Source: RBG-16-34-14 sp963727535 (lineage in GTDB: Bacteria; Bacteroidota; Ignavibacteria; Ignavibacteriales; Ignavibacteriaceae). Taken from it: 64,000 bases of DNA. The position numbers were made by a program, and so were the translations under genes. Of this stretch, positions 35,343 to 44,151 are shown piece by piece. Numbering within the stretch: position 1 is the stretch's first letter; each line of letters begins with the position of its first letter. The DNA lies in the NCBI GenBank assembly GCA_963727535.1, contig CAVSGR010000008.1, positions 124,001 to 188,000 of the forward strand. The letters are read 5' to 3'. The notes below the pieces were generated by a model, which did not search any database, was not told the origin of the DNA, and saw only the letters and a program-made list of their open reading frames with translations.

Positions 35343-37002
35343 CTTTAGGTGCTACTGCACCACCGACAGAGAATTCAAACGGTATATCTATAACCCCTTT
35401 ATCATCAACATTTGTATAAAGACGTAGTGTTCCAAAAAACACGGATGGTGTCGAAGAATTTCCAACGATCAACTTAAATGTAGAAGAAGTCCCCCCCGAT
35501 ATTGTTCCTTCCGGAGTTTCCAATGCAGCATCTGCTATACTCCCATCAGGAAGTGAAAAATCAAATACTACTACCGATTCATAATTCAAAGCATGGTCGA
35601 GATCGAGATCAGTTACTTCAAACTGGTATTCACCAGTTGAGTTTACTGGAACATCTCCCACATAAAGTGTATCAATAGATTTATCAAGATCAACAGTGTC
35701 GCCGTTTGCAACTATCTGGATCATTGCATAATCCTGGGTATATTGAATATCATAACCTATCAACTCAAATACTCTGAGATCATTATCAGTTACTAGTTCT
35801 CTCCCTCCTTCACTAACCGGGTCCATAATTCCTATATATCTATCTGCCCCTAATGATGGTGGTCTATCCTGATCATTACGCCAGTGTGGAGCCTGGTTAC
35901 CATCTCCACCTGTTCCCGACAAGGTGGCTGTAGAGACTTCAAGTTTTTTTAAGCCATCAAAAGAAACCTGCGTGCCTCTGTAATAAGTAATATTATTTTC
36001 TACAGACCAAACTTCAGAAGCTGCTGGTCCTGGTGTTACTACTCTTTGCGTTGTATCAAATCCCGTTAAACTTCCTTCAGTAACATCACCCGGGCGAACC
36101 CTGAAAAGATCCCAGGGGAAGTAGTAATTATTAGGAGGACCATAAGCCGGGTAATTTCCGGCGATTGCTTCAAAACCAAGCGCATGACCCATTTCGTGAG
36201 TAACTACAGCATCAAAATCATAGTCTCCTGGTGTAATACCGTCTGAAGGGTCAAAATCCCAACCAAAATTAGCATTAAAACCAATAGATGGGACAGAACC
36301 AAATGGAGTTACCTCTAAGTCTGGATCAATAACTGCATCCTCATATCCTAGTTCCTGAAGATTTATTATTCCACCAACCAGTGTACCAAGATTAGTCCCG
36401 GCAGTTGAAGGAGTAGGAACAGGTATTGCATTATAAAGGTCCTGAAGTTGACTATCTCCGGAATGTGCAGCTTTAAGTACTCCTACTACATCGGAAACAG
36501 AAGCTCCGTTAACAGAATAAACAGCCGCAGAAGTGCTTCCAAGAACATTTGAATCCCAAGGTTCTCCCCAGCGTGTCTCACCAAAATCAACATCAACAAC
36601 AACGGTTATATCATTTCTAATATAACGTTCCCATCTTGCAGCCGCTCTTCTAAAAGCTAAAAGCGCTTCCTTGTTCTCTAATAATTGATCTGTTGCTCTT
36701 AACAGGATTTTCATTCCTCTTACACTCTCTGTGTTAAGGGAATGTACTATAGTATAATTAAAAACCTTTGGCTTGGTAAGATTATATTGTTCTTTTTCTT
36801 TCCGGGTAGCAAGTTCACATCTTATAGTACCATCTTGTTCAGCCCTGTAAACAAACAATGGCTCATCCTTTAATTTCTCAAGTTTATAATTTCCCTGAGC
36901 TAAATTTTCATTTGAGTTCAAAAGAAAGAGAAATGAAAAAACCAATAACAGACTATTTTTTAGAAAATGAAATTGGTACAATGGTCGTAGAAAAGACTTC
37001 AT
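35206..37002 (-). CDS. secreted metalloprotease, N-terminal catalytic part, frameshifted from its C-terminal half
   Basis: The 598-residue frame starts with a signal peptide (hydrophobic stretch LLLVFSFLFLLNSNENLAQG). The peptidase domain has RAAARWERYIRNDITVVVDV near residue 125 and the zinc motif HEMGHALGFE (AVVTHEMGHALGFEAIAG) near residue 268. This resembles the NF038122-type secreted metalloproteases. A Met-turn-like DRYIGIMDP follows. After about 585 residues it leaves the true frame at a one-base insertion and ends in ELQACTFSK. The intact protein would have about 1,200 residues and T9SS export to the cell surface. Confidence 0.85.
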   Translation of the reverse strand: MKSFLRPLYQFHFLKNSLLLVFSFLFLLNSNENLAQGNYKLEKLKDEPLFVYRAEQDGTIRCELATRKEKEQYNLTKPKVFNYTIVHSLNTESVRGMKILLRATDQLLENKEALLAFRRAAARWERYIRNDITVVVDVDFGETRWGEPWDSNVLGSTSAAVYSVNGASVSDVVGVLKAAHSGDSQLQDLYNAIPVPTPSTAGTNLGTLVGGIINLQELGYEDAVIDPDLEVTPFGSVPSIGFNANFGWDFDPSDGITPGDYDFDAVVTHEMGHALGFEAIAGNYPAYGPPNNYYFPWDLFRVRPGDVTEGSLTGFDTTQRVVTPGPAASEVWSVENNITYYRGTQVSFDGLKKLEVSTATLSGTGGDGNQAPHWRNDQDRPPSLGADRYIGIMDPVSEGGRELVTDNDLRVFELIGYDIQYTQDYAMIQIVANGDTVDLDKSIDTLYVGDVPVNSTGEYQFEVTDLDLDHALNYESVVVFDFSLPDGSIADAALETPEGTISGGTSSTFKLIVGNSSTPSVFFGTLRLYTNVDDKGVIDIPFEFSVGGAVAPKVVLSEDNLGDFEFTNDQGNNPITKPLGITNGGTIDLELQACTFSK

Positions 37003-37206
37003 TTAATAGGTCTCCCGCTATGTTGTATATTCTTTTAATTAATTGTTTTAATATTCGAAAAAAAAACTGAATAAAGCAACAAAGCCCAAATTTAAAATCC
37101 CACATATTTTTTTACTTAGTCTATTTAGCAAATCAATATTATTACCTTCTGATATACATTCCGAATTTTGGTTTTCTTTTATATATTTGATATTCGAATC
37201 TTAAGC

Positions 37207-38658
37207 ATGGAAATTATAAACAAATACGAAGCAGTAATCGGTTTAGAAGTACACGCTCAACTATTGACAAAATCAAAAGTTTTTTGTGGATGTTCTACTG
37301 AATTTGGAAACCCTCCGAACACAAATGTTTGTCCAATTTGCCTCGGACATCCGGGGGTTTTGCCTGTTTTAAATAAAAAAGCTGTTGAATTTACTGTTTT
37401 GATGGGACTTGCAGTAAAATGCAGAATAAATGAAAAATCGGTTTTAGCAAGAAAAAATTATTTCTATCCCGATCTTCCAAAAGGATACCAGATATCCCAA
37501 TATGAACTACCTATTTGCGAAGATGGTTTTATAAATGTTGATTCGGATAATTCGCTAAAAAAGATACGGATAAAGAGAATCCATCTTGAAGAAGATGCAG
37601 GAAAATCAATTCACGATCAGGGCTATGAAACTCTCGTTGACTTGAACAGATGCGGAACAGCTTTGATGGAAATTGTAAGTGAACCTGATTTAAGAACAGC
37701 AAAAGAGGCTTATTCATATCTTTATAAGATGAGACAGATTGTTCAGTACCTTGGAATTTGCGATGGCAATATGGAAGAAGGTTCATTGAGATGTGATGCG
37801 AATATTTCTGTAAGATTAAAAGGAACAGATAAACTAGGCACTAAAACCGAGGTAAAAAATATGAACTCTTTCAAAAGTGTTGAAAGAGCAATAAACCATG
37901 AAATTGAAAGACAAATTGAGATTCTTGAAGAAGGAGGAGAAATAGTCCAGGAAACTTTATTGTGGAATGCAGATTTAAATGAAGCTTTTTCTATGCGCTC
38001 AAAAGAGGAAGCTCACGATTACCGTTATTTCCCTGAACCTGATTTACTTCCGGTTGTAGTTTCAGAAATATGGAAGAATGAAATTGCTGAACAACTCCCT
38101 GAACTGCCTGATGAGCGAAAAGAAAAGTTTATAAGCAAATATAAACTCCCAGAATACGATGCCGAGATATTGACTCAAACAAAATCTATAGCTGATTATT
38201 TTGAAAATGTAGCTTCTTTCACAGATGATAATAAATCCGCAAGCAACTGGATTATGGGAGATGTTCTAAAAGTCATCAATGAACAAAGGCTCGACATAAA
38301 GAACTTCCCTGTTCCACCAGAAATGTTGGCAAAACTTATAAACCTTATTAATAAAGGAACAATTAGCGGTAAAATTGCAAAAGATATTTTCCCGGAAATG
38401 CTTACGGAAGGAAAGGACCCGGAATTAATTATTAAAGAAAAAGATCTTGTACAAATAACGGACGTTTCCTCAATTGAAAAAACAGTTGAAAAGATAATTG
38501 AATCTCACCAGGATGAAGTAAAACAATTCTTAGATGGGAAAGAAAAAGTATTAGGATTTTTCGTAGGTCAGATAATGAAAGAAACAAAGGGGAAAGCAAA
38601 TCCAAAACTTGTAAATGAGTTATTACGTCAAAAACTTAATGAATTAAAAACAGTTTAA
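37207..38658 (+). CDS. gatB: Asp-tRNA(Asn)/Glu-tRNA(Gln) amidotransferase subunit B
   Basis: I place the start at ATG 37207 (MEIINKYEAVIGLEVHAQLL), as in other GatB proteins; the frame extends 39 bases further up without support. The 483 residues carry the zinc-binding C-x-C...C-x-x-C (VFCGCSTEFGNPPNTNVCPI), then CLGHPGVLPVLN, ARKNYFYPDLPKGYQISQYE and the C-terminal YqeY-like domain. GatB binds the misacylated tRNA and carries out the transamidation together with GatA and GatC, which are not in this window. lepB follows after 36 bases on the same strand. Confidence 0.97.
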   Translation: MEIINKYEAVIGLEVHAQLLTKSKVFCGCSTEFGNPPNTNVCPICLGHPGVLPVLNKKAVEFTVLMGLAVKCRINEKSVLARKNYFYPDLPKGYQISQYELPICEDGFINVDSDNSLKKIRIKRIHLEEDAGKSIHDQGYETLVDLNRCGTALMEIVSEPDLRTAKEAYSYLYKMRQIVQYLGICDGNMEEGSLRCDANISVRLKGTDKLGTKTEVKNMNSFKSVERAINHEIERQIEILEEGGEIVQETLLWNADLNEAFSMRSKEEAHDYRYFPEPDLLPVVVSEIWKNEIAEQLPELPDERKEKFISKYKLPEYDAEILTQTKSIADYFENVASFTDDNKSASNWIMGDVLKVINEQRLDIKNFPVPPEMLAKLINLINKGTISGKIAKDIFPEMLTEGKDPELIIKEKDLVQITDVSSIEKTVEKIIESHQDEVKQFLDGKEKVLGFFVGQIMKETKGKANPKLVNELLRQKLNELKTV

Positions 38659-38694
38659 TATCAATTAGAAAAAAAATAAATACGGAGATAAATT

Positions 38695-39630
38695 TTGTCT
38701 TTTAAAAGCGGATTAAAAAGGTTTCTTGGAATTAAATCAAAAGAAGAAATTAACAAACCCAAAACACCTAAAGAAAAAACGAAAGAATTTTTCGAGCAGC
38801 TTTTTTTTGCGGTTATAGCTGCGTTCTTAATTATAACATTTGTTATACAAAACACCCGGATTCCCACAGGTTCTATGGAAAACACTATACTGGTCGGAGA
38901 TTTTGTTCTTGTAAATAAATTTATATACGGTTCCTCTTCACCTAAATATTTACCATTTACAGAAGTTGAAATTCCTCATTTCAGGCTTCCAGCATTAAAA
39001 GATCCCAAGCGTGGAGATATAGTCGTTTTTGAATATCCGGGAGACAAAGATCTAATGTATGCCAGGGACAGAGGGGTCAATTATGTAAAGAGATGTATTG
39101 GAACACCGGGTGATACAATTCTAATAATTAACAAAGTGGTTTATGTAAATGGAAAGGAAGCCCGGATACCGGTGCATATCAAATATTTAAGTCCTTATGC
39201 AAAACCAAAAGGAGTAGTGGAGCCCCGGATATTTCCAAAAGGGATGCAGTGGAATGAAGATAATTATGGCCCTTTAGTAGTTCCGTATAAGGGATATAAA
39301 ATAAATCTGAATCCCGATAACGTTGAACAATGGGGTACAATAATAGACCGTGAATATGGTAAAAGAGTTGTTGATGTTCAGAATAACGTTGTTACAATTG
39401 AAGGCATACCGGTTTCATCTTACACCTTTAAAAAAGATTATTATTTTATGATGGGAGATAATAGAGATGATAGCCTCGACAGCAGGTTCTGGGGTTTTGT
39501 TGCAAGAGATATGGTTGTCGGTCAGGCTTTTATAACTCTCTTTTCGTGGGATAGAGAAATTCCTTTTTCAGATTTATTTAGATTACTTGGCTCTATAAGA
39601 TTAGATAGAGTTCTTCTATTACTTCATTAA
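38695..39630 (+). CDS. lepB: signal peptidase I
   Basis: The start is a TTG at 38695 with GGAG upstream. One membrane helix near residues 35-55 is followed by the catalytic Ser60 in PTGSMENTILVGDFVLVNKF. Lys132 lies in NYVKRCIGTPGD. The end has MGDNRDDSLDSRFWGFV. The 311-residue length with a long insert between the boxes is usual in Bacteroidota relatives. The enzyme removes signal peptides in the inner membrane, including those of the many secreted proteins here. Confidence 0.95.
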   Translation: MSFKSGLKRFLGIKSKEEINKPKTPKEKTKEFFEQLFFAVIAAFLIITFVIQNTRIPTGSMENTILVGDFVLVNKFIYGSSSPKYLPFTEVEIPHFRLPALKDPKRGDIVVFEYPGDKDLMYARDRGVNYVKRCIGTPGDTILIINKVVYVNGKEARIPVHIKYLSPYAKPKGVVEPRIFPKGMQWNEDNYGPLVVPYKGYKINLNPDNVEQWGTIIDREYGKRVVDVQNNVVTIEGIPVSSYTFKKDYYFMMGDNRDDSLDSRFWGFVARDMVVGQAFITLFSWDREIPFSDLFRLLGSIRLDRVLLLLH

Positions 39631-39662
39631 AATAAAAAGGCTGCCCTTTTGAGGCAGCCTTT
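39624..39662 (-). terminator. terminator between convergent lepB and the TonB receptor gene
   Basis: AAAGGCTGCC and GGCAGCCTTT form a perfect ten-base stem around seven bases. On the minus strand it is followed by TTTTTATTTT, so it serves the receptor gene whose stop is at 39687. It may also end lepB transcripts. Confidence 0.9.
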
Positions 39663-39686
39663 GAAATAATTCCATTCCTGAAATTA

Positions 39687-42431
39687 TTATAAATCTACTC
39701 TGAAACCCGCATTAAATGTTGTTGGTAATCCAACATAAACTTCTGCAGAACTTGCGGAGTGTGATTCATAGTATTGTCCGTTAACTTTGTATCCGTTATA
39801 CTGACTGTTATCGCCTGCTTCCTGAACATACAATTCATTAAGCAAGTTGAATACATGTCCGAAAACAGTTACATCCAAACCAGCAACTTGTCCTGGTATC
39901 TTATAAGCTAAGTGTAAATCAACCAGGTTGTATGAGGGTATTTTCCAAACCTGAGCCCGGTCATTCGGATCGGTTCTTGTGAATGGATCAAACAGAGAAT
40001 AGTAATCACCGTAGAATCTCCAGGCAACTTCTGTCTGAAGCCCAAGTGGCCAGAAGCAGGTTACGGAAGCCGCAATCTGAGTCTGTGGTGCATCACCAAC
40101 TTTAAGGTCCTTAAGAGCATAGGTATAGTTTACTACAGAGTTTGGATCCGATTGATCAAGAATATACCTTCCGCTAACGTCTTTGGTATATTTCCAAAAT
40201 CCCTGACTTGCAGCTACATCAAATCTGATAAATCTTACCGGTTGATACATAGCGTCAAGTTCAATTCCTGCATTTTGCTGGTTAATACCATCCAATCTTA
40301 CAAACCCATCACTACCATCTGCATTAGTTACATTAATAGACTGATATCTATCCGTCCAGTTTGTCCAATAACCATTTAGTTTTACGGTTAATTTGTTTTC
40401 TAATAATTTTGAATTTATACCTAATTCAAAAGATAGAAATTTTTCACTTTTAGGATCAGGAACTTTAACACCGGTAACATCATCAATTACCTGGTCAAAA
40501 ATAGGAACCTTTGCCACATAACCAGCATTTGCATACACATCAACCTTATCATTTACTCTGAAGCTGGCACCACCCTTGAATTGATAACCGTTTATCCAAT
40601 CGGTAGCTACTTCTCTTTCACCACCGGCAGCGTCTTTTACGAAGTGATCTGTAAAGTCGTATTTGACCACTGAATAACCAGCTGTACCATAGACTGACCA
40701 TTTATTGCGGGTATATTCACCCTGTACATAACCACCAAGCCATTTAACTGTATTTGTGTTATTGTAATCAATCCTATCACCTAATGCTTTATACGGATTT
40801 GAAGAGAATTGATTACCAGTCCAGTAAAAATAATCGTTTCCTAGTAAATCTCTTACTTCTCTGTAATGATCAATTGATGCAATTCTACCATCTATCCCGA
40901 ATTGTAAATTTAGGTTTTCGGTAGCTTTCCAGAATAATTTAGAGATTATACCGTAGGTCCATTGTTTATTAACACTGTTTCTTAATATACCGCCACGGTT
41001 AGGATCGCCGCTAATATTATTTGAAACAATATATTGAGTACCATTAATAGTATCAATATGTGTTCTGTTACTTGCTATAGTTGCATCCCAATCTATTACC
41101 TGCTGCAATAAATCTCTGTTATACTTCATACTACCAAAAGTTCCGCTTCCGCCGCCAAGTCCACCGGAGTAATATACTGTAGAATATAAACTGGTTTTTG
41201 GGGAAAATTGAGAATACCAGTTTAAATTGACAATGGGTTTGTGATAGTAATTTTCTCTTTCATGTAAAAATGTGGGATCATAGCGTTGATTAACATCATT
41301 GTTCCAATATGATTTCTGCCATTGTAAACCCTGATAGGAAGTACTTACACCATTCCAGTTTGAATTGTATAGTCTTCCTTGTTCTCTCAGTTTTTTGTCA
41401 CTAAGAGCCGATTCAGGATAACCTAATTCCCTGGCTAATTTATGGCTGTATGTTGCTACATTTAATTTATACAAATTCTGACCGTGTTCCTGTGGGGCAC
41501 CCAACGCATATAATTCTAATCTGTTATTATCATTAATCTGATAAGCAGCTCCGAGATAATATGCCCACGCATTGGTATAAGTTTTATCAACCACTCCATC
41601 ACCTACCTTATGTACACCACCAAAACTTAAAGCAAATTTGTTATCAATAAGCCCGGTATGCGCATACAAAGTTTGTTTGGAAAAATTGCCAGAACCTATT
41701 TCCGATTTATACGTCACACCTGCTTTTTGTTTTGAGGGATCGGTAATTACATTAATAACACCTCCTACTGATGGCGTAGCTAAAGTAGTTGCACTGAGAC
41801 CTCTCTGAATCTGAATAGAAGATGTGGCGTCTCCTAATCCATCCCAGTTCGACCAATAAACCCATGCATTTTCCATATCGTTAATAGGAACACCATTTAT
41901 CATTATAGCTATGTTATGCTGATCAAATCCACGAAGGTTTATACGTGAGTCACCAGCACCACCACCTTGCACTGTTGAAAAAACGGAAGGTGTTGAGTTT
42001 AAAACCAGGGGAATATCCTGAGAACCGAGATTAAACTCAATATCTTTTTTTTCAACGTTTGTGAAAGCAACAGGTGTTTCTCTATCTTTTGCTCTGTCAG
42101 AAAGAACTGTAACAGATAACGAATATTGATATTCTACCATACTGAAGTTTTTTGTTATATCTGTAGTAGCATTAACTTCTTTTTCAATTGTTGTATAACC
42201 AATATAGCTGCATTTTATAGTATAGGTCCCTGCCTCAACTACAATTGAGTAATTACCATTTTCATCAGAAGCAGCTCCCCAGTTTGTCCCCTCTACAAAA
42301 ACGTTCGCTCCAATAAGTGCTTCGCCTGTGCTTGCGGCTGTAACTTTTCCAGAAATTTTATATGTCTGTGCAAAAGTCGTAAACGCAAACAGTGTGACAA
42401 AAACTAAAATGTACTTGTACATTTTATGCAT
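39687..42431 (-). CDS. TonB-dependent receptor with CarboxypepD_reg-like domain
   Basis: The ATG at 42431 is chosen because AAAGGAG lies six bases upstream; the open frame reaches 60 bases further. The protein has about 914 residues. It starts with a signal peptide (MYKYILVFVTLFAFTTFAQ). A carboxypeptidase-regulatory-like domain follows (YKISGKVTAASTGEALIGAN). The plug contains RINLRGFDQHNIAIMINGVP and NDMENAWVYWSNWDGLGD. The rest is a 22-strand barrel ending in FNAGFRVDL. It imports a ligand across the outer membrane with TonB energy. No SusD-like partner is adjacent and no substrate is evident. Confidence 0.92.
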   Translation of the reverse strand: MHKMYKYILVFVTLFAFTTFAQTYKISGKVTAASTGEALIGANVFVEGTNWGAASDENGNYSIVVEAGTYTIKCSYIGYTTIEKEVNATTDITKNFSMVEYQYSLSVTVLSDRAKDRETPVAFTNVEKKDIEFNLGSQDIPLVLNSTPSVFSTVQGGGAGDSRINLRGFDQHNIAIMINGVPINDMENAWVYWSNWDGLGDATSSIQIQRGLSATTLATPSVGGVINVITDPSKQKAGVTYKSEIGSGNFSKQTLYAHTGLIDNKFALSFGGVHKVGDGVVDKTYTNAWAYYLGAAYQINDNNRLELYALGAPQEHGQNLYKLNVATYSHKLARELGYPESALSDKKLREQGRLYNSNWNGVSTSYQGLQWQKSYWNNDVNQRYDPTFLHERENYYHKPIVNLNWYSQFSPKTSLYSTVYYSGGLGGGSGTFGSMKYNRDLLQQVIDWDATIASNRTHIDTINGTQYIVSNNISGDPNRGGILRNSVNKQWTYGIISKLFWKATENLNLQFGIDGRIASIDHYREVRDLLGNDYFYWTGNQFSSNPYKALGDRIDYNNTNTVKWLGGYVQGEYTRNKWSVYGTAGYSVVKYDFTDHFVKDAAGGEREVATDWINGYQFKGGASFRVNDKVDVYANAGYVAKVPIFDQVIDDVTGVKVPDPKSEKFLSFELGINSKLLENKLTVKLNGYWTNWTDRYQSINVTNADGSDGFVRLDGINQQNAGIELDAMYQPVRFIRFDVAASQGFWKYTKDVSGRYILDQSDPNSVVNYTYALKDLKVGDAPQTQIAASVTCFWPLGLQTEVAWRFYGDYYSLFDPFTRTDPNDRAQVWKIPSYNLVDLHLAYKIPGQVAGLDVTVFGHVFNLLNELYVQEAGDNSQYNGYKVNGQYYESHSASSAEVYVGLPTTFNAGFRVDL

Positions 42432-42630
42432 GTGACTCTCCTTTAGTTTGTTGTTTAGTGTAAGTATTTGGGAATGCAAAAAAGTTTGCAAAATGCCCTC
42501 TCAAATATCCAATAATTTTAGCAGGTTAAATATTTACTTTATTCAGAATGATTGCAAGTTTTTTTTATAAAAAAATAAAATTTAACATTCAGCTAACTTA
42601 TTACTTATTAAAAATAATCATTTTTTTATT

Positions 42631-42659
42631 TTGACAAGAAATTTTTCACCGAATTAAAT
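42631..42659 (+). promoter_or_regulatory. putative sigma-70-like promoter before the M16 peptidase pair
   Basis: TTGACA at 42631 and TTAAAT at 42654 are separated by 17 bases, the ideal spacing. The start codon of the peptidase is at 42753, leaving a leader of roughly 85 bases. The region is very A+T-rich, so a chance match is possible. Confidence 0.35.
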
Positions 42660-42752
42660 AAAAATTATATTATTCTGTAAAATATATATATTGTAGGCTC
42701 AAGTATTATAAATTGTGATCTTAAACACTCATTAAATTAGTTTTTTAACTTA

Positions 42753-43991
42753 ATGGAACTTTTAAATATCCCCTACGAAAAATATACCTTGCCTAACGGT
42801 CTTAATATCATTTTTCACAACAATAATTCTCTTCCTATAGTTGCAGTAAACCTCTGGTATAAAGTGGGTTCGGCAAATGAAAGTATTGGAAAAACAGGGC
42901 TTGCTCATCTATTTGAACATATGATGTTCCAGGGCTCAGAAAATGTTCCTAAAGAAAAGCACTTCAAATATATACAGGAAGCCGGGGGAACGTTAAATGG
43001 TTCGACAAATTTTGACAGAACAAATTACTTCGAGAAAGTTCCTTCAAACTACCTGGAATTAGCTCTTTGGCTGGAATCCGACAGGATGGGACTGCTATTG
43101 CCTGCTCTTACGGTGGAAAAACTAAATAACCAGCTCGATGTAGTTAGAAATGAAAGACTTGAGCGTTACGAGAATCAACCTTATGGATTAGCGTGGGAAA
43201 TTATAATTTCAAATTTATACCCGAAAGATCATCCTTATAATTGGCCTACAATAGGTTTTATGCCGGATATTTCTTACACACTTGACGAAGTTAAAAGCTT
43301 TTTTAAAACTTATTATTCGCCATCAAATGCAACCCTTGTTGTTGCAGGCGATTTTGAAAAACTCAGGACAAAAGAATTAATCGAAAAATATTTTGGTGAA
43401 ATAAATTCGAATGGAAATCATAAAAATCCGAATCCTGAAGAACCGGGTTTGCAGAAAGAAATTCTGATTGAAAGAAAAGAAAATGTACAATTAGAACGAA
43501 TTTATTTTGCATGGCACTCTGAAAAGATTTTTGGTAAATACGATGCCCCGCTTGAAGTATTAGCAGATATTCTTTCCGGTTCAAAAAATTCAAGATTGTA
43601 CAAAACTCTTGTGTTCGATAAAGAATATGCACAAGATGTCACGGCTTATCAGCATTCAGGAAAATATGGGGGAATTTTCTTGATTATAGCCACAGCAAAA
43701 CCCGGAATCGTATTAGATAAAATTAAAGATGAAGTATTCAAAGAGTTAAAAAATATTGATACAAATGGTGTTATGAATAAAGAGCTTACCAGGTCAAAAA
43801 ATGGAATTAAATCCGGGTTTATTCATTCTCTTCAGAATATCGATTCACTTGCAAACCAGCTTAATTATTATTCCTTTTATTTGAACGAACCAAATTCTTT
43901 TAAACATGATTTAAAAGATATGAAGAAACTGATTCTTTACTTATCAAAGAAGCTGTCCAACTCTATCTTACAAAGCCATTTGTGGAATTAA
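42753..43991 (+). CDS. M16-family zinc peptidase, catalytic subunit, frameshifted near the end
   Basis: The 412-residue frame has the inverted zinc motif HLFEH at residues 52-56 (GLAHLFEHMMFQGS). The downstream Glu lies in LDVVRNERLERYENQPYG. Near 43925 the frame is lost: the out-of-frame continuation ETDSLLIKEAVQLYLTKPFV to ELRISPERVWENV, ending at 44026, matches the normal end of the family. One missing base near ATATGAAG explains it. Family members work as pairs, one subunit with and one without the zinc site, and the second gene follows directly. The pair degrades peptides, probably in the periplasm or cytoplasm; no clear signal peptide is seen. Confidence 0.88.
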   Translation: MELLNIPYEKYTLPNGLNIIFHNNNSLPIVAVNLWYKVGSANESIGKTGLAHLFEHMMFQGSENVPKEKHFKYIQEAGGTLNGSTNFDRTNYFEKVPSNYLELALWLESDRMGLLLPALTVEKLNNQLDVVRNERLERYENQPYGLAWEIIISNLYPKDHPYNWPTIGFMPDISYTLDEVKSFFKTYYSPSNATLVVAGDFEKLRTKELIEKYFGEINSNGNHKNPNPEEPGLQKEILIERKENVQLERIYFAWHSEKIFGKYDAPLEVLADILSGSKNSRLYKTLVFDKEYAQDVTAYQHSGKYGGIFLIIATAKPGIVLDKIKDEVFKELKNIDTNGVMNKELTRSKNGIKSGFIHSLQNIDSLANQLNYYSFYLNEPNSFKHDLKDMKKLILYLSKKLSNSILQSHLWN

Positions 43992-44057
43992 GGATTTCTC
44001 CCGAAAGAGTTTGGGAAAATGTTTAGTATAATTATTCTGGGACACCCGAAAGTAAAG

Positions 44058-44127
44058 TCCGTCAGTCTGAGCGTAGTCGAAGACTGACAATGAGTAAATC
44101 ACACTTCGACTTCGCTCAGTGTGACAT
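44058..44127. repeat. double-hairpin intergenic repeat with CTGAGCGNAGTCGAAG
   Basis: GTCAGTCTGAGCGTAGTC with GAAGACTGAC forms one hairpin, and CACACTTCGACTTCGC with TCAGTGTGAC a second one. The second carries the reverse complement of the first core. It lies between the two M16 genes. It belongs to the same broad class as the elements at 14053 and 17204. Confidence 0.75.
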
Positions 44128-44151
44128 AGGCTAAAAAATAAATAGAAGTAA

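Noticed and set aside
35200..35345. Programmed ribosomal frameshift in the metalloprotease gene
   Set aside because: No slippery heptamer or pseudoknot is apparent and the shift needs one base removed in an ordinary TT; error or mutation is simpler.
39687..42431. SusC of a SusC/SusD glycan pair
   Set aside because: No SusD-like gene follows or precedes it, and its neighbours are lepB and a peptidase pair.
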